From positions 2,641,501 to 2,705,500 of the forward strand of contig NZ_CP048117.1 in assembly GCF_000469135.2 (NCBI RefSeq): 64,000 nucleotides of DNA, given 5' to 3'. This DNA is from Bacillus sp. SB49 (lineage in GTDB: Bacteria > Bacillota > Bacilli > Bacillales > Halobacillaceae). A model generated the notes under the pieces. That model did no database searches. It worked only from the letters and a program-made list of their open reading frames with translations, and was not told where the DNA came from. Numbering within the stretch: the stretch's first letter is position 1; the number at the start of each line of letters is the position of its first letter. The translations under genes and the position numbers were made by a program. Below, in pieces: positions 19,691 through 29,086 of this stretch.

Positions 19691-20708
19691 TCGGATTCAC
19701 CTCCACTTCTACGGATGTAGATTGAATATAGGAGATGGCCCGCTGCCTCTCACTTTCTTCCCCTTCCAATTGCACGAACAAAGTACCATACGCCCCTTTT
19801 TGTGTTTGGGTGATCTTCCCGTGAAGGATATTGACATCCAGCGCAAATTCTCTGGAGATCTCACTGATCAATGCCTGATTCGTACTTTCTCCTACAAAGT
19901 GGAGCCGGACGATTTCACCAGACGAATAATGGTCTTTGATCAACTGGAGAGAGTTCTCTTTATCGGGATCTCCCATTACTTGATCAACAAACTTCTTCGT
20001 CACCGGTTTTTGTGGACGAAGGAAAACATCGAGCACGTCCCCATGTTCTACAATCTTCCCCTCTTCCATCACCGCTACCTGATGGCATATTTTTCGAATG
20101 ACGTGCATTTCATGAGTAATCAGCACGATGGTCAACCCAAACTTTTCGTTGATATCAACGAGGAGGTCGAGAATCGAGTCCGTCGTCTCCGGGTCTAAAG
20201 CAGATGTCGCTTCATCGCACAGCAGGACCTTCGGGTTGTTGGCAAGGGCCCGGGCGATTCCGACCCGCTGCTTCTGCCCTCCACTCAATTGGGACGGATA
20301 TGAATTCCCCCTGCCTGACAGGCCGACAAGATCGATGAGTTCATTGACACGCTTCTTCCTGTCTTCTTTCGGTATCCCTGCTATTTCTAATGGAAATGCG
20401 ATGTTATCAAAGACGGTACGGGACCACAGGAGATTAAAGTGCTGGAAGATCATCCCGATGTCCTGTCTTGCCACCCGCAATTTATTCTTGCTTAAAGTGG
20501 TTAAGTCCTGATCATCGACGATAATACTTCCCTCCGTCGGGTCTTCCAGTCTGTTCAGCAGCCGGATAAACGTACTTTTCCCTGCACCACTGTATCCGAT
20601 AACGCCATAGATTTCTCCTTTATTGATCGTGACGCTGAGGTCATCCACCGCACGTACTTCACGATCTTTGGTCTGAAAAATCTTCGATAGACCTTTGATA
20701 GTAATCAT
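19683..20708 (-). CDS. metN: Methionine ABC transporter ATP-binding protein MetN
   Basis: A 341-residue ABC ATPase: Walker A GYSGAGKST (about 38-46), signature LSGGQKQRVGIARAL near 140, Walker B VLLCDEATSALD near 160. A C-terminal NIL (ACT-like) methionine-sensing domain follows (about 265-341, starting VRLHFVGESTNQALI), typical for MetN and used for trans-inhibition by methionine. The ATG follows AGGAGGG. First gene of the operon, directly behind the SAM riboswitch terminator. Confidence 0.94.
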   Translation of the reverse strand: MITIKGLSKIFQTKDREVRAVDDLSVTINKGEIYGVIGYSGAGKSTFIRLLNRLEDPTEGSIIVDDQDLTTLSKNKLRVARQDIGMIFQHFNLLWSRTVFDNIAFPLEIAGIPKEDRKKRVNELIDLVGLSGRGNSYPSQLSGGQKQRVGIARALANNPKVLLCDEATSALDPETTDSILDLLVDINEKFGLTIVLITHEMHVIRKICHQVAVMEEGKIVEHGDVLDVFLRPQKPVTKKFVDQVMGDPDKENSLQLIKDHYSSGEIVRLHFVGESTNQALISEISREFALDVNILHGKITQTQKGAYGTLFVQLEGEESERQRAISYIQSTSVEVEVNPNV

Positions 20709-20724
20709 GATGTTTCCCTCCTGA

Positions 20725-20894
20725 CAAAAAAAGCGCTTCTCTGTTCAGGAGAACAGAAAAGCGCACATCTATTGTATTCGCTCTGTTCTCTCATCTCCCA
20801 GAATTATAACTCTGCAGGATTTGGCACCTTGTCAAGCGTACGCTTGCCGGTTGCCGGGCATCATAGGGCCAGTCCCTCCGCCTCTCTGGATAAG
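20725..20894 (-). promoter_or_regulatory. SAM-I riboswitch (S-box) with intrinsic terminator
   Basis: The minus strand carries the SAM-I core in order: CTTATCCAGAGAGGCGGAGG, GACTGGCCC, ATGATGCCCGGCAACC, GGTGCCAAATCC, and the P1 closing strand TTCTGG pairing with CCAGAG. The terminator is a 14-bp hairpin, GCGCTTTTCTGTTC with GAACAGAGAAGCGC, followed by seven T (20725-20764). GAGAACAGAGCG just before it can pair with the terminator 5' arm as anti-terminator. SAM binding should switch off metNPQ. Confidence 0.96.
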
Positions 20895-20937
20895 AGATTC
20901 GCTTATTCGCATGTATAATTTTAATAGCACAAGATGG

Positions 20938-20966
20938 ATTGTAGCATCGCACCAAAATTGTGTCAA
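20938..20966 (-). promoter_or_regulatory. SigA promoter of metNPQ
   Basis: TTGACA (20961-20966), 17-bp spacer, TACAAT (20938-20943) on the minus strand; about 43 nt upstream of the riboswitch 5' end. Confidence 0.85.
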
Positions 20967-21093
20967 CTGGAAATATTCCGTTTTTCAGAAAAATAAGTCG
21001 TTTCCATGTGCCTCTCATTGGTCGAAGGACTCGGACAATATGTGGTAGCATGTTGCTGTAAGCTTAGTCCAATCACATAAAGGAGCCGCAGAT

Positions 21094-21513
21094 ATGAAAC
21101 AAAAAGCACCCGACTTCGAATTACCGTTTATAAATAAACAAGGAACTTATCAACTAAGAGAAGATAAAGGAAAAGCCGTCGTTCTGACCTTCTGGGCATC
21201 CTGGTGCCCGGATTGCGGAAGGGATCTTCCTTTGAAGGAACAGCTATATCAGAACGCAGATAAAGAAAAAGTAAAAATGCTGACGATCAATGTCACAGGG
21301 CGGGAAAGAAGTCCGGAAGCGGGCATCGCTTACACGAAAGAATTCCTCACTCAGCCGACCCTTGCCGATAAGGACAGGACCGTATATGACCTGTTCGGAT
21401 GCAGAGGAGTACCCTCAACGGTCATCATCGATCAGAACGGGTTTATCCACGAAGCGTTTGGTGATCAAGCTTCCTTTCTCGATATCGCACAGTCCTTGGG
21501 AAGAATCATTTAG
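21094..21513 (+). CDS. TlpA/ResA-like thiol-disulfide oxidoreductase
   Basis: A 139-residue thioredoxin-fold protein of the AhpC-TSA/TlpA type. The active site is WCPDC (C38, C41), and the cis-Pro loop is GVPSTVIID. There is no signal peptide or membrane anchor, so unlike ResA it is probably cytoplasmic. The start MKQKAPDFEL is the usual beginning of the domain and follows AAAGGAG. It is divergent from metNPQ, and its last codons overlap the convergent yusD end by 8 nt. Confidence 0.82.
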   Translation: MKQKAPDFELPFINKQGTYQLREDKGKAVVLTFWASWCPDCGRDLPLKEQLYQNADKEKVKMLTINVTGRERSPEAGIAYTKEFLTQPTLADKDRTVYDLFGCRGVPSTVIIDQNGFIHEAFGDQASFLDIAQSLGRII

Positions 21514-21817
21514 CAAGAAACATCAGGGATTCCAAATAAAGCACATCAGAGAAGGAGCCGTGAATTCGGATGAGGGAGTCGTCCATCGCCGTCAGCCTTT
21601 CCCTGCCGGCAAGCAGATCCTCCATCACAGAATCTTCCACATGGATACAAAGCGTGCCATCATCCGTTCTTTGCACATCAGGACATATCCCCGCCGGAGT
21701 GATGAGGAAAGTAAATAAATTATTCTTGGACTGAAAAGCTACATGGATCTCTCTTTCCCGCCAAGATGGAATCAGATCGTTCCTATGGTTCACTTTCTCT
21801 ATCCAAGTCTTCATCAT
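21506..21817 (-). CDS. yusD: YusD-like protein (SCP2-like fold suspected)
   Basis: About 103 residues. The start is taken at ATG 21817, with AGGATGG 5 nt upstream; ATG at 21826 or 21814 is possible. The C-terminal half, ICPDVQRTDDGTLCI then EDSVMEDLLAGRERLTAM and DDSLIRIHGSFSDVLYLESL, has the strand-helix pattern of SCP2-like sterol-carrier domains. It is in the position of yusD before yusE in B. subtilis. Function unknown. Confidence 0.6.
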   Translation of the reverse strand: MMKTWIEKVNHRNDLIPSWREREIHVAFQSKNNLFTFLITPAGICPDVQRTDDGTLCIHVEDSVMEDLLAGRERLTAMDDSLIRIHGSFSDVLYLESLMFLAK

Positions 21818-21830
21818 TTCCACCATCCTA

Positions 21831-21874
21831 AAACGCCCCCTTTGCTTAGACATTCTTGCAAAGGGGGCGTTTTT
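21831..21874. terminator. Strong hairpin between yusE and yusD
   Basis: AAACGCCCCCTTTGC pairs perfectly with GCAAAGGGGGCGTTT (15 bp, 12-nt loop), with T tracts on both strands. It should end the yusF-yusE transcript and lies just ahead of the yusD ribosome site. Confidence 0.85.
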
Positions 21875-21921
21875 CCTGTTTACCAACAAGGCTTTCCTTC
21901 GTCATTTCCCGGGAAATTAGC

Positions 21922-22236
21922 TTATTGTTTTACATATTCAGCTGTTTGTTCATACATATGAGGGACCGATTGAAACGCATACACCTTTTTGACGATTTGT
22001 TCGTTCTTCATGATTAAAAGGCATGGAACACTCTCAATTTGAAAACGCTCCATAGCGGAAGGGTTCAAGGAAGCATTCACTTTTATGAATACTTCCTCGT
22101 TATACAATTCTTCCAACGTCCTCAGCATCTTTTCTGCTAAATGACAGGTAGCACAAAAAGGGCTGTGAATGAACGACAACGTGTATCGGTCCTGCTTCGA
22201 CTGCTCGGTCCACTCCTGTGAGTCAAGTTCCTGCAC
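21922..22236 (-). CDS. yusE: Thioredoxin-like protein YusE
   Basis: A 104-residue thioredoxin-fold protein. The active site is FCATC (C28, C31) and the cis-Pro loop VPCLLIM carries an extra Cys. It is short, with no export signal, so a cytoplasmic disulfide reductase role is inferred. The start is GTG at 22236 behind AGGAGG at 6 nt spacing. It follows yusF by 10 nt and is probably co-transcribed. Confidence 0.82.
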   Translation of the reverse strand: MQELDSQEWTEQSKQDRYTLSFIHSPFCATCHLAEKMLRTLEELYNEEVFIKVNASLNPSAMERFQIESVPCLLIMKNEQIVKKVYAFQSVPHMYEQTAEYVKQ

Positions 22237-22246
22237 AAGCTTCCTC

Positions 22247-22594
22247 CTAAATCAGATAAATGGACTTCACTTGAAAATGGTGGTTCAACAATGCTCGGGC
22301 GAGCTCCTGTTCAGGCGTGGCTGCTACTTCCCGGAAGGCTTTATCGATATAAATATGCTCGGCGTGCGGAAGCTCTTCGGTCAACTGCTTCCTTAGTTTG
22401 TAGCCCGAATCGTCTTCATCCACTAAAATATATACCCTGCGATCATCCAGGTTGTGGTTGAAAATCATCTCCTCCATCCGCTCGATTCCTAAGGTGCCGT
22501 ACGTGCAGATGATTTCCACTTCTTCATCCAGCACTTTCTTCAGTTTCTTCTTGTCGGTTATCCCTTCGACAATGACGATTCGCTCTCCATCCAT
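22247..22594 (-). CDS. yusF: Toprim domain protein YusF
   Basis: A 115-residue single Toprim domain. The acidic metal-binding residues are visible in IVIVEGITD (Glu) and VYILVDEDDSGYKLRK (DxD). Similar small Toprim proteins include RNase M5-like and OLD-type nucleases, so a nucleic-acid phosphotransfer role is likely but the substrate is not known. The ATG at 22594 has AGAAGGTG 8 nt upstream; ATG 22600 or GTG 22603 are too close to it. Synteny with yusE and gcvH is as in B. subtilis, but yusG is absent. Confidence 0.78.
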   Translation of the reverse strand: MDGERIVIVEGITDKKKLKKVLDEEVEIICTYGTLGIERMEEMIFNHNLDDRRVYILVDEDDSGYKLRKQLTEELPHAEHIYIDKAFREVAATPEQELARALLNHHFQVKSIYLI

Positions 22595-22617
22595 CTGCAT
22601 CACCTTCTATAAAGAAA

Positions 22618-22645
22618 CAGACCATGCCGGAAGAGACATGGTCTG
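22618..22645 (-). terminator. Terminator of gcvH
   Basis: CAGACCATG (22618-22626) pairs perfectly with CATGGTCTG (22637-22645); TTTCTTT follows on the minus strand. Confidence 0.75.
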
Positions 22646-22713
22646 AACATGATTAAGATCCAACGCGATCATGTCAGACAAGCGCCTGTTCCCACCTGTC
22701 CGTACTGAAATAA

Positions 22714-23097
22714 TTAATCTTCGTTGATCATTTCCTTGTATTGTTCCGGAGACATTAGTTTGTCTATTTCAGAAGAGTCATTCGGCTCTACGACAACCAT
22801 CCATGCCTTTTCATAAGGAGACTCATTGACGAATTCCGGGCTGTCTTCCAGATCTTCGTTCACTTCTACTACTTTACCGCTTACCGGAGCATATAATTCA
22901 GAAACGGTTTTAACGGATTCCACACTGCCGAACGGCTCGTCCGCTTCCAGCTCATCTCCCACTTCCGGAAGTTCAACGAATACGATGTCGCCAAGCTCTG
23001 CTTGTGCAAAGTCAGTGATGCCGATACGTACTTTTTCTCCTTCGTCTTTCACCCATTCGTGTTCTTCAGAATAACGTAGTTCTTTTGGTAAGCTCAT
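22714..23097 (-). CDS. gcvH: Glycine cleavage system H protein
   Basis: A 127-residue lipoyl-carrier protein. The lipoylated Lys is K63 in [13 protein letters not shown]. It shuttles the aminomethyl group in the glycine cleavage complex, and in B. subtilis also relays lipoyl groups to other 2-oxoacid dehydrogenases. The ATG at 23097 follows GGAGGTATT; the longer frame is not supported. It stands alone here, away from gcvT/gcvP, as in other bacilli. lipA is not at its usual place near lytH in this window. Confidence 0.93.
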   Translation of the reverse strand: MSLPKELRYSEEHEWVKDEGEKVRIGITDFAQAELGDIVFVELPEVGDELEADEPFGSVESVKTVSELYAPVSGKVVEVNEDLEDSPEFVNESPYEKAWMVVVEPNDSSEIDKLMSPEQYKEMINED

Positions 23098-23180
23098 GTA
23101 AGAATACCTCCACAATCAAATTATATTTTGTTTATTTTATTACCATAAAAGCAAGAATGCCTTTATTTCCACACATCTGC

Positions 23181-23540
23181 TCACGGAAGCCAGTTTTCTT
23201 CAAACTCTTCCGCTTTGAAGCCGACGGTGACCCGGGTGCCGTCTGTTACAACAGGCCGTTTGATGAGCATGCCGTCAGAAGCGAGCCATTGAATCATCGT
23301 ATCTTCATCTGCGTCTTTCAGCTTTTCTTTCATGTTCTGCTCTCTATACTTTTTCCCGCTCGTGTTAAAGAACTTCTTGGCAGGTTTTCCGCTTTTAGAG
23401 ACCAGGTCTTTCAATTGCTCTTCTGAAGGTGGCTCTTCGACAATATGTACAGCTTTATAGTCCACCCCGTTTTCATCGAACCACTTTTTTGCCTTTTTAC
23501 AGGTTCCGCAGTTCGGATACCAATAGAAGGTTACAGTCAT
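23181..23540 (-). CDS. yusI: ArsC/Spx-family protein YusI
   Basis: A 119-residue thioredoxin-fold protein of the ArsC/Spx/MgsR family. CGTC (C11, C14) is at the N terminus, in YWYPNCGTCKKAKKW. The RPVV(T)DG segment near 95-101 is family-typical. Whether it is an arsenate-reductase-like enzyme or an Spx-type RNA polymerase partner cannot be told; the Spx RPxxR contact is not evident. Own start behind AAGGAGCG. Confidence 0.8.
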   Translation of the reverse strand: MTVTFYWYPNCGTCKKAKKWFDENGVDYKAVHIVEEPPSEEQLKDLVSKSGKPAKKFFNTSGKKYREQNMKEKLKDADEDTMIQWLASDGMLIKRPVVTDGTRVTVGFKAEEFEENWLP

Positions 23541-23629
23541 ACAAAACGCTCCTTCCTTCTTATTGTATTTTATTCTATCACATTGCCAGGTTATATTTCA
23601 TGGTGATTTTTTTGCACAAATGAAAAGAA

Positions 23630-23662
23630 CCCTGCACTTCCATCGATCAAGGAAGAACAGGG
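23630..23662 (-). terminator. Terminator of fadNAE
   Basis: CCCTG-TT-CTTCC pairs with GGAAG-TG-CAGGG in the transcript (10 bp plus a small internal loop), followed by TTCTTTTC. Confidence 0.65.
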
Positions 23663-23679
23663 CGCCTTCTTCACGCAGT

Positions 23680-25461
23680 TTATACGATATATTTTTCTGC
23701 TTCGATCAGAGCTTTAGCAATTTCCCGTTTCTTGGCGATGACATTTGTAGGAGTGTAACGGGTAAGTTTTCGCAGTGCCCCAAGCATCATTCGTAAAGAA
23801 TCCCCACTGTCTGCAGCGATCAGTGTTTCCTTAGCATGTGCTTCTAGACGGTTGAACGCTTCCTGCACATAAACTTGCGTGTACAACAACTTTTGTTTAC
23901 TATTCTCTTCTCCTACTTTATCCATCGCTTTTTCTGTTCGGAGAACGGCAGATTCCATATTGTATACCTCTCCGACCATATCAGCAATATTCACAAGAAC
24001 TTCCTGCTCACTTTCCAGCTTCTCCCCAAACTTCTGAGCAGCAACGCCGGCAGCAAGAAGACCGATTTTCTTAGCATTGGCAACCAGATATTTCTCTTGA
24101 GCAAGTGGTTCTGTGCCAGGCTCTTCCGGCATCATCGTCATGATTTCTTCCTGCAGCTTCTGTGCTTTCTGAAGCAGCGGCAGTTCACCTTTCATCGCTT
24201 TTTTCAGCAGCGTACCGGGAACAATCATCCGGTTGATCTCGTTGGTTCCTTCAAAAATACGGTTGATCCTTGAATCCCGGTAAATCCGCTCTACTTCATA
24301 CTCAGCCATAAAGCCATACCCGCCGTGAATTTGTACCGCTTCATCAACGGCAAAGTCCAGCAGTTCCGTCGCGAACACTTTGTTCAAGGAGCATTCAATA
24401 GCATACTCTGCAATGACCTTCGCTACAGCGGCACCATCCTTCAATTCCTCATCTGATAGTTTGCCCATGCTTTGTTCAAAGAGTCCAACCGTCCTGTACA
24501 CAGAGCTTTCATTTGCATACGTATTCGCAGCGACGGAGGCGATTTTTTCCTGGATCAACGGGAAACTTGAGATCGGCGTTTTAAACTGCTTCCGCTGTTT
24601 AGCGTAAGTGACAGATAACTCGACGGCCCGTTTCGCTCCTCCTACCCCTCCGATTGCCAGTTTGTAGCGACCGACGTTAAGGATGTTGAAAGCGATGACG
24701 TGTCCGCGCCCTACTTCTCCGAGAACATTCTCTACCGGGACCTCTGCATCCTCAAGAATCAGTGTTCGTGTAGAAGAACTCTTGATTCCCATCTTTTTCT
24801 CTTCCGCCCCCGTTGAGACACCTTTGTAATCTCTTTCGACGATAAACGCAGTAAATTTATCTCCATCGATCTTGGCATAGACAACAAACACATCGGCAAA
24901 GGCCGAGTTTGTGATCCATTGCTTCTCTCCATTTAAAATATAATGCGTTCCTGCTTCATTCAACTTGGCCGTCGTTTTCGCTCCGAGGGCGTCGGATCCG
25001 GAGCCCGGCTCCGTCAAAGCATATGCTGCAATTTTATCGCCTACAGCCAGTGCAGGAAGGTACTTTTGCTTCTGGTCGTCGTTACCGAAGAACACGATTG
25101 GAAGGGATCCAATCCCCACGTGAGCCCCGTGTGTAATGGAAAAGCCGCCGGCTCTTGCAAACTTTTCTGTAATAAGGGAGGAACTGATTTTATCAAGCTG
25201 TAACCCTCCGTATTCTTCCGGGACATCGGCACCAAGCAAACCGAGTTCACCGGCCTTCTTCAATAGAGCTACGGAATGTTCAAACTCGTGATTTTCAAGT
25301 TGATCAATTTTCGGAACGACTTCTCCTACTACAAAATCTTCCGTCGTCTTAGCAATCATCAAATGTTCATCCGTAAAATCCTCCGGCGTGATGATATCTT
25401 CCGCTTTCAAGTCCTCTACTACAAATCCGCCACCTTTAATCATCTCTTTCAAATCGCTCAT
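23680..25461 (-). CDS. fadE: Acyl-CoA dehydrogenase FadE
   Basis: A 593-residue flavoenzyme catalysing the first step of beta-oxidation. Residues about 25-400 form the acyl-CoA dehydrogenase fold with YALTEPGSGSDA, the FAD contact WITNSAFAD and the C-terminal QIHGGYGFMAEYEVERIYRD containing the active-site region. An extra ~180-residue helical C-terminal part resembles the VLCAD/ACAD9-type extension. The ATG at 25461 follows GGGAGG. Last gene of fadN-fadA-fadE (17 nt after fadA). Confidence 0.92.
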   Translation of the reverse strand: MSDLKEMIKGGGFVVEDLKAEDIITPEDFTDEHLMIAKTTEDFVVGEVVPKIDQLENHEFEHSVALLKKAGELGLLGADVPEEYGGLQLDKISSSLITEKFARAGGFSITHGAHVGIGSLPIVFFGNDDQKQKYLPALAVGDKIAAYALTEPGSGSDALGAKTTAKLNEAGTHYILNGEKQWITNSAFADVFVVYAKIDGDKFTAFIVERDYKGVSTGAEEKKMGIKSSSTRTLILEDAEVPVENVLGEVGRGHVIAFNILNVGRYKLAIGGVGGAKRAVELSVTYAKQRKQFKTPISSFPLIQEKIASVAANTYANESSVYRTVGLFEQSMGKLSDEELKDGAAVAKVIAEYAIECSLNKVFATELLDFAVDEAVQIHGGYGFMAEYEVERIYRDSRINRIFEGTNEINRMIVPGTLLKKAMKGELPLLQKAQKLQEEIMTMMPEEPGTEPLAQEKYLVANAKKIGLLAAGVAAQKFGEKLESEQEVLVNIADMVGEVYNMESAVLRTEKAMDKVGEENSKQKLLYTQVYVQEAFNRLEAHAKETLIAADSGDSLRMMLGALRKLTRYTPTNVIAKKREIAKALIEAEKYIV

Positions 25462-25478
25462 TTTTAAAGCCTCCCTGA

Positions 25479-26654
25479 TTATATTAATTCGAATACGCCG
25501 GCAGCACCCATACCTCCACCGATACACATCGTGACAACACCGAACTGTTCGTTTCTCCTTTTCATTTCATGTATCAGACTGAGCGTCAGTTTCGTTCCGG
25601 TACATCCGAGTGGGTGACCGAGAGCGATCGCTCCTCCGTTTACATTCACCTTCTCCGGATCGAGGTCGAGTGCGCGAATCACACGAAGAGATTGCGAAGC
25701 AAACGCTTCATTCAATTCAAACAATCCAATATCAGCTATGGATAAGCCTGCCATCTTCAAAGCCTTCGGTACCGCTTCCACCGGTCCTACCCCCATAATT
25801 TCAGGTTCGACCCCGGCAACGGCAAAAGACCGGAACTTCACTAATGGCTGCAACCCTTCGCTTTCTGCTTTTTCTCTATCCATCAGCAGCACGGAAGCCG
25901 CACCATCACTCATTTGTGAGGAATTCCCTGCCGTGACGGACCTTTTGACAGAGAAAGCGGGCTTCAGTTTTCCGAGTACTTCGGCGGTCGTGCCTGGACG
26001 AACTCCTTCATCCACCGAGAAAGTTCTAGTCGTTTCCTTAACTTTGAAATCACTGCCGAGCTCACGATTCATCACCTCTACAGGCACGATCTCATCCGTA
26101 AATTTACCTTCTTCTACTGCCTTAGCCGCTCTTGCATGACTTTGGACGGCGAAAGCGTCCTGATCTTCCCTGGAAATATCGAAACGGTTCGCCACTTCTT
26201 CTGCGGTATGACCCATGGACATGTAATATTCCGGTGCGTTTTCCACAAGTTTGACGTTCGGTTTAATGACATGGCCGCCCATCGGAATGAGACTCATGGA
26301 CTCTGCACCACCAGCAAGTGCAGTGTCGTGATGACCGAGCATGATTTTTTCGGCTGCATAGGCGACACTTTGAAGCCCTGAAGAGCAGTAACGATTTATG
26401 GTAATTGCCGGCACTTCATGGGAGAGACCGGCAAGGCCCGCTATGTTTCGCGCCATATTCATCCCCTGTTCTGCTTCCGGCATGGCGCATCCGATAATCA
26501 AATCATCGATGTTGCCCTCATAGTTGTTGGCACGCCTTAATGTTTCTTTAATGGTAAGTGCAGCAAGATCGTCAGGACGTGTAAAGGCAAGCGAGCCTTT
26601 TTTTGCAAGGCCGACAGGTGTTCGTGCACCTGCAACAATAACAGCTTCTCTCAC
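25479..26654 (-). CDS. fadA: Acetyl-CoA C-acyltransferase (3-ketothiolase) FadA
   Basis: A 391-residue thiolase, final thiolytic step of beta-oxidation. The acyl-accepting Cys is in NRYCSSGLQSV (about residue 90). The GHPLGCTG motif holds the catalytic His, and the second Cys is in CIGGGMGAA at the C terminus. Length is normal. It lies between fadN (24 nt upstream) and fadE, under the FadR-type operator upstream of fadN. Confidence 0.94.
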   Translation of the reverse strand: MREAVIVAGARTPVGLAKKGSLAFTRPDDLAALTIKETLRRANNYEGNIDDLIIGCAMPEAEQGMNMARNIAGLAGLSHEVPAITINRYCSSGLQSVAYAAEKIMLGHHDTALAGGAESMSLIPMGGHVIKPNVKLVENAPEYYMSMGHTAEEVANRFDISREDQDAFAVQSHARAAKAVEEGKFTDEIVPVEVMNRELGSDFKVKETTRTFSVDEGVRPGTTAEVLGKLKPAFSVKRSVTAGNSSQMSDGAASVLLMDREKAESEGLQPLVKFRSFAVAGVEPEIMGVGPVEAVPKALKMAGLSIADIGLFELNEAFASQSLRVIRALDLDPEKVNVNGGAIALGHPLGCTGTKLTLSLIHEMKRRNEQFGVVTMCIGGGMGAAGVFELI

Positions 26655-26678
26655 GGTTCCTTCCCCCTTTTTAAACGA

Positions 26679-29066
26679 TTAGTTACGCAGTGGTTTACCT
26701 TTCATAAGCATATGCTGCATTCTTGCCTGCGATTTCGGTTCTCCGACGAGGCTTAGGAATGCTTCTCTTTCAAGGTCCAATAAATATTGCTCATCTACAA
26801 GTGTGCCTTCTTTCAGCCGGCCGCCGGCCAGGACGTTCGCCAGTTTTTCCGCAATCTTCAAATCATGTTCACTTGCATAGCCGCTTAACAACAGCGACTT
26901 TGCACCAAGCAGCATCGTTGCGTACCCCTGTTCACCCGCAACCGGAACCTTCGTCCGTTTTGGAGCTGTATATCCCGCCCCGGCAAGACCAAGTACTTTC
27001 TCTTTCGCATCGTGGATCAAGTGATCCCCATTTGGACTAATGGCATCCATCTGATCAAGGAATCCATTTTCCTTCGCTTCTTCTCCGGAGGTCGACACCT
27101 TCGCCATGGCGATTTTTTCAAACACACTTACAGCGACCTTCTGTAAATCGACGGCAACATCTTTCGGAATACTTCGCAGTTGTTTCATGTAAAGTTCTTT
27201 ATTTCCACCACCGCCCGGAATCAGTCCGACTCCCGTTTCCACCAGTCCCATATAGGTTTCTGAAGATGCCTGGATGGCAGAAGCCGGCAGACATACTTCC
27301 GCTCCTCCTCCAAGTGTCATACCGAATGGTGCTGCAACGACCGGTTTATCGGAATACTTCAGTCTCATCATACTGTCCTGAAAATTCTTCACGACCATTT
27401 CGATTTCGAAGAAGTTAAAGTCCTGGGCTTCCATCAGGATCATTCCAAGGTTGGCACCAACGCAGAAGTTCTTCCCTTGGTTTCCAAGGACAAGACCCTC
27501 GAAATTTTTGTCAACCTCTTCCACTGCATAATTGATCATCTGGACAATATCCGGCCCGATCGAATTGCTTTGAGAGTGGAATTCGAGACCTGCCACTCCG
27601 TCTCCCAAATCAATCAGACTCGCACCGGCATTCTTTTTAATAACGTTTTTTCCCTCTTTCAGGCGCTTTAAATGAATGTTCTTCTTGTTGAAGGACTGCT
27701 GGATGTAGTTTCCTTCGTGATAAAAGTAAACGTTTCCATTTTCCTGTTTGTAAAAGCTCTCCTTACCTTCCTTAATCATGGCTTCGACCCAACCTGGAAC
27801 TGCATCTCCTTCGTCCTTCATCCGCTTCACCGATGTTTCGAGTCCGATGGCGTCCCAAAGTTCAAACGGTCCCAATTCCCATCCGAATCCCCACTTCATC
27901 GCTTTATCAATCGCAACGATATCATCTGCAATTTCACCAGCCAATTGAGCAGAATAGATAAGCACCGGCTTCAAGACAGACCAAACAAGATCTCCAGCCC
28001 GGTCATCATTGGCTGCTACCAGTGTCTTTAACTTTCTGCGGGTGCCTTTTTCCTGTTTGGCAGCCTCCGTTGCTCTCGTTTTCAATTTCGCCCTCGGTTC
28101 GTAATCCATCGTCTGAGGATTGAGCTGCAGGATTTCTCCTTTTTGCTTTAAAAAGAATCCTTGGCCACTCTTAGATCCGAGCCAGCCTTTGTCAAGCATC
28201 TGTTTCATAAAGGCCGGTATTTCAAACGCCTGCTTCTCTTCTCCATCCACTTGATCGTAAACATTCTTCGCCACATGAGCGAACGTATCAAGACCGACGA
28301 CATCCAACGTTCGGAACGTTGCGCTTTTCGGACGACCGATCAGCGGGCCCGTGACCGAGTCCACTTCCCCGACACTGTACCCTTTTTCAAGCATCTGCTG
28401 GACGGTGATCAAAAGTCCGTATGTTCCGATGCGGTTGGCGATGAAGTTCGGTGTATCTTTCGCTTCCACTACGCCTTTACCAAGCACATCTTCTCCAAAC
28501 GTTTTCATGAACTGTAGAACTTCCGGATCCGTATCCTTTGTCGGGATGACTTCGAGCAGCTTTAAATAACGAGGCGGATTGAAGAAATGCGTTCCTAAAA
28601 AGTGGCTTCGAAAATCTTCACTGCAGTCTTCCGCCATGGCTTCAATGGATATTCCCGAAGTGTTTGAACTGACAATTGCCCCCTGTTTTCTAAACCGGTC
28701 CACATCAGCAAGGACCTTCTTCTTGATATCCAGATTTTCAACGACGACTTCAACTACCCAGTCCACGTCAGCAATCCTATTTAAATCGTCTTCAAAATTA
28801 CCTATTTCAATTAAATCCATGTTACGCTTACTCGTCAGTGGTGCCGGTTTATGCTTCAACAGTTTCTGTTTATTATCAGATGAAATCCGATTGCGGACCG
28901 TACGATCTTCCAACGTCAACCCACGATTTTTCTCCGCTTCTGTCAGTTCCTTAGGAGCCATATCGAGCATAAGTGTCGGGATACCTATGTTAGCCAGATG
29001 AGCGGCAATACCTGCCCCCATTACTCCTGAACCGAGCACGGCTGCTCGTTTGATTTTATGAGCCAT
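26679..29066 (-). CDS. fadN: 3-hydroxyacyl-CoA dehydrogenase / enoyl-CoA hydratase FadN
   Basis: A 795-residue multifunctional beta-oxidation enzyme. The N-terminal NAD-binding domain begins with the Rossmann motif VLGSGVMGAGIAAHLAN. It is followed by HFFNPPRYLKLLEVIP and the C-terminal 3HCDH domain. The last ~320 residues form an enoyl-CoA hydratase/isomerase module (GQGKNFCVGANLG-type strand, oxyanion GMTLGGGAE). Domain order dehydrogenase then hydratase is as in B. subtilis FadN. The start MAHKIKR (29066) has AGGGGGATTAGGA upstream; a slightly longer start at 29084 is possible. Confidence 0.92.
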   Translation of the reverse strand: MAHKIKRAAVLGSGVMGAGIAAHLANIGIPTLMLDMAPKELTEAEKNRGLTLEDRTVRNRISSDNKQKLLKHKPAPLTSKRNMDLIEIGNFEDDLNRIADVDWVVEVVVENLDIKKKVLADVDRFRKQGAIVSSNTSGISIEAMAEDCSEDFRSHFLGTHFFNPPRYLKLLEVIPTKDTDPEVLQFMKTFGEDVLGKGVVEAKDTPNFIANRIGTYGLLITVQQMLEKGYSVGEVDSVTGPLIGRPKSATFRTLDVVGLDTFAHVAKNVYDQVDGEEKQAFEIPAFMKQMLDKGWLGSKSGQGFFLKQKGEILQLNPQTMDYEPRAKLKTRATEAAKQEKGTRRKLKTLVAANDDRAGDLVWSVLKPVLIYSAQLAGEIADDIVAIDKAMKWGFGWELGPFELWDAIGLETSVKRMKDEGDAVPGWVEAMIKEGKESFYKQENGNVYFYHEGNYIQQSFNKKNIHLKRLKEGKNVIKKNAGASLIDLGDGVAGLEFHSQSNSIGPDIVQMINYAVEEVDKNFEGLVLGNQGKNFCVGANLGMILMEAQDFNFFEIEMVVKNFQDSMMRLKYSDKPVVAAPFGMTLGGGAEVCLPASAIQASSETYMGLVETGVGLIPGGGGNKELYMKQLRSIPKDVAVDLQKVAVSVFEKIAMAKVSTSGEEAKENGFLDQMDAISPNGDHLIHDAKEKVLGLAGAGYTAPKRTKVPVAGEQGYATMLLGAKSLLLSGYASEHDLKIAEKLANVLAGGRLKEGTLVDEQYLLDLEREAFLSLVGEPKSQARMQHMLMKGKPLRN

Positions 29067-29086
29067 TCCTAATCCCCCTGTCATTT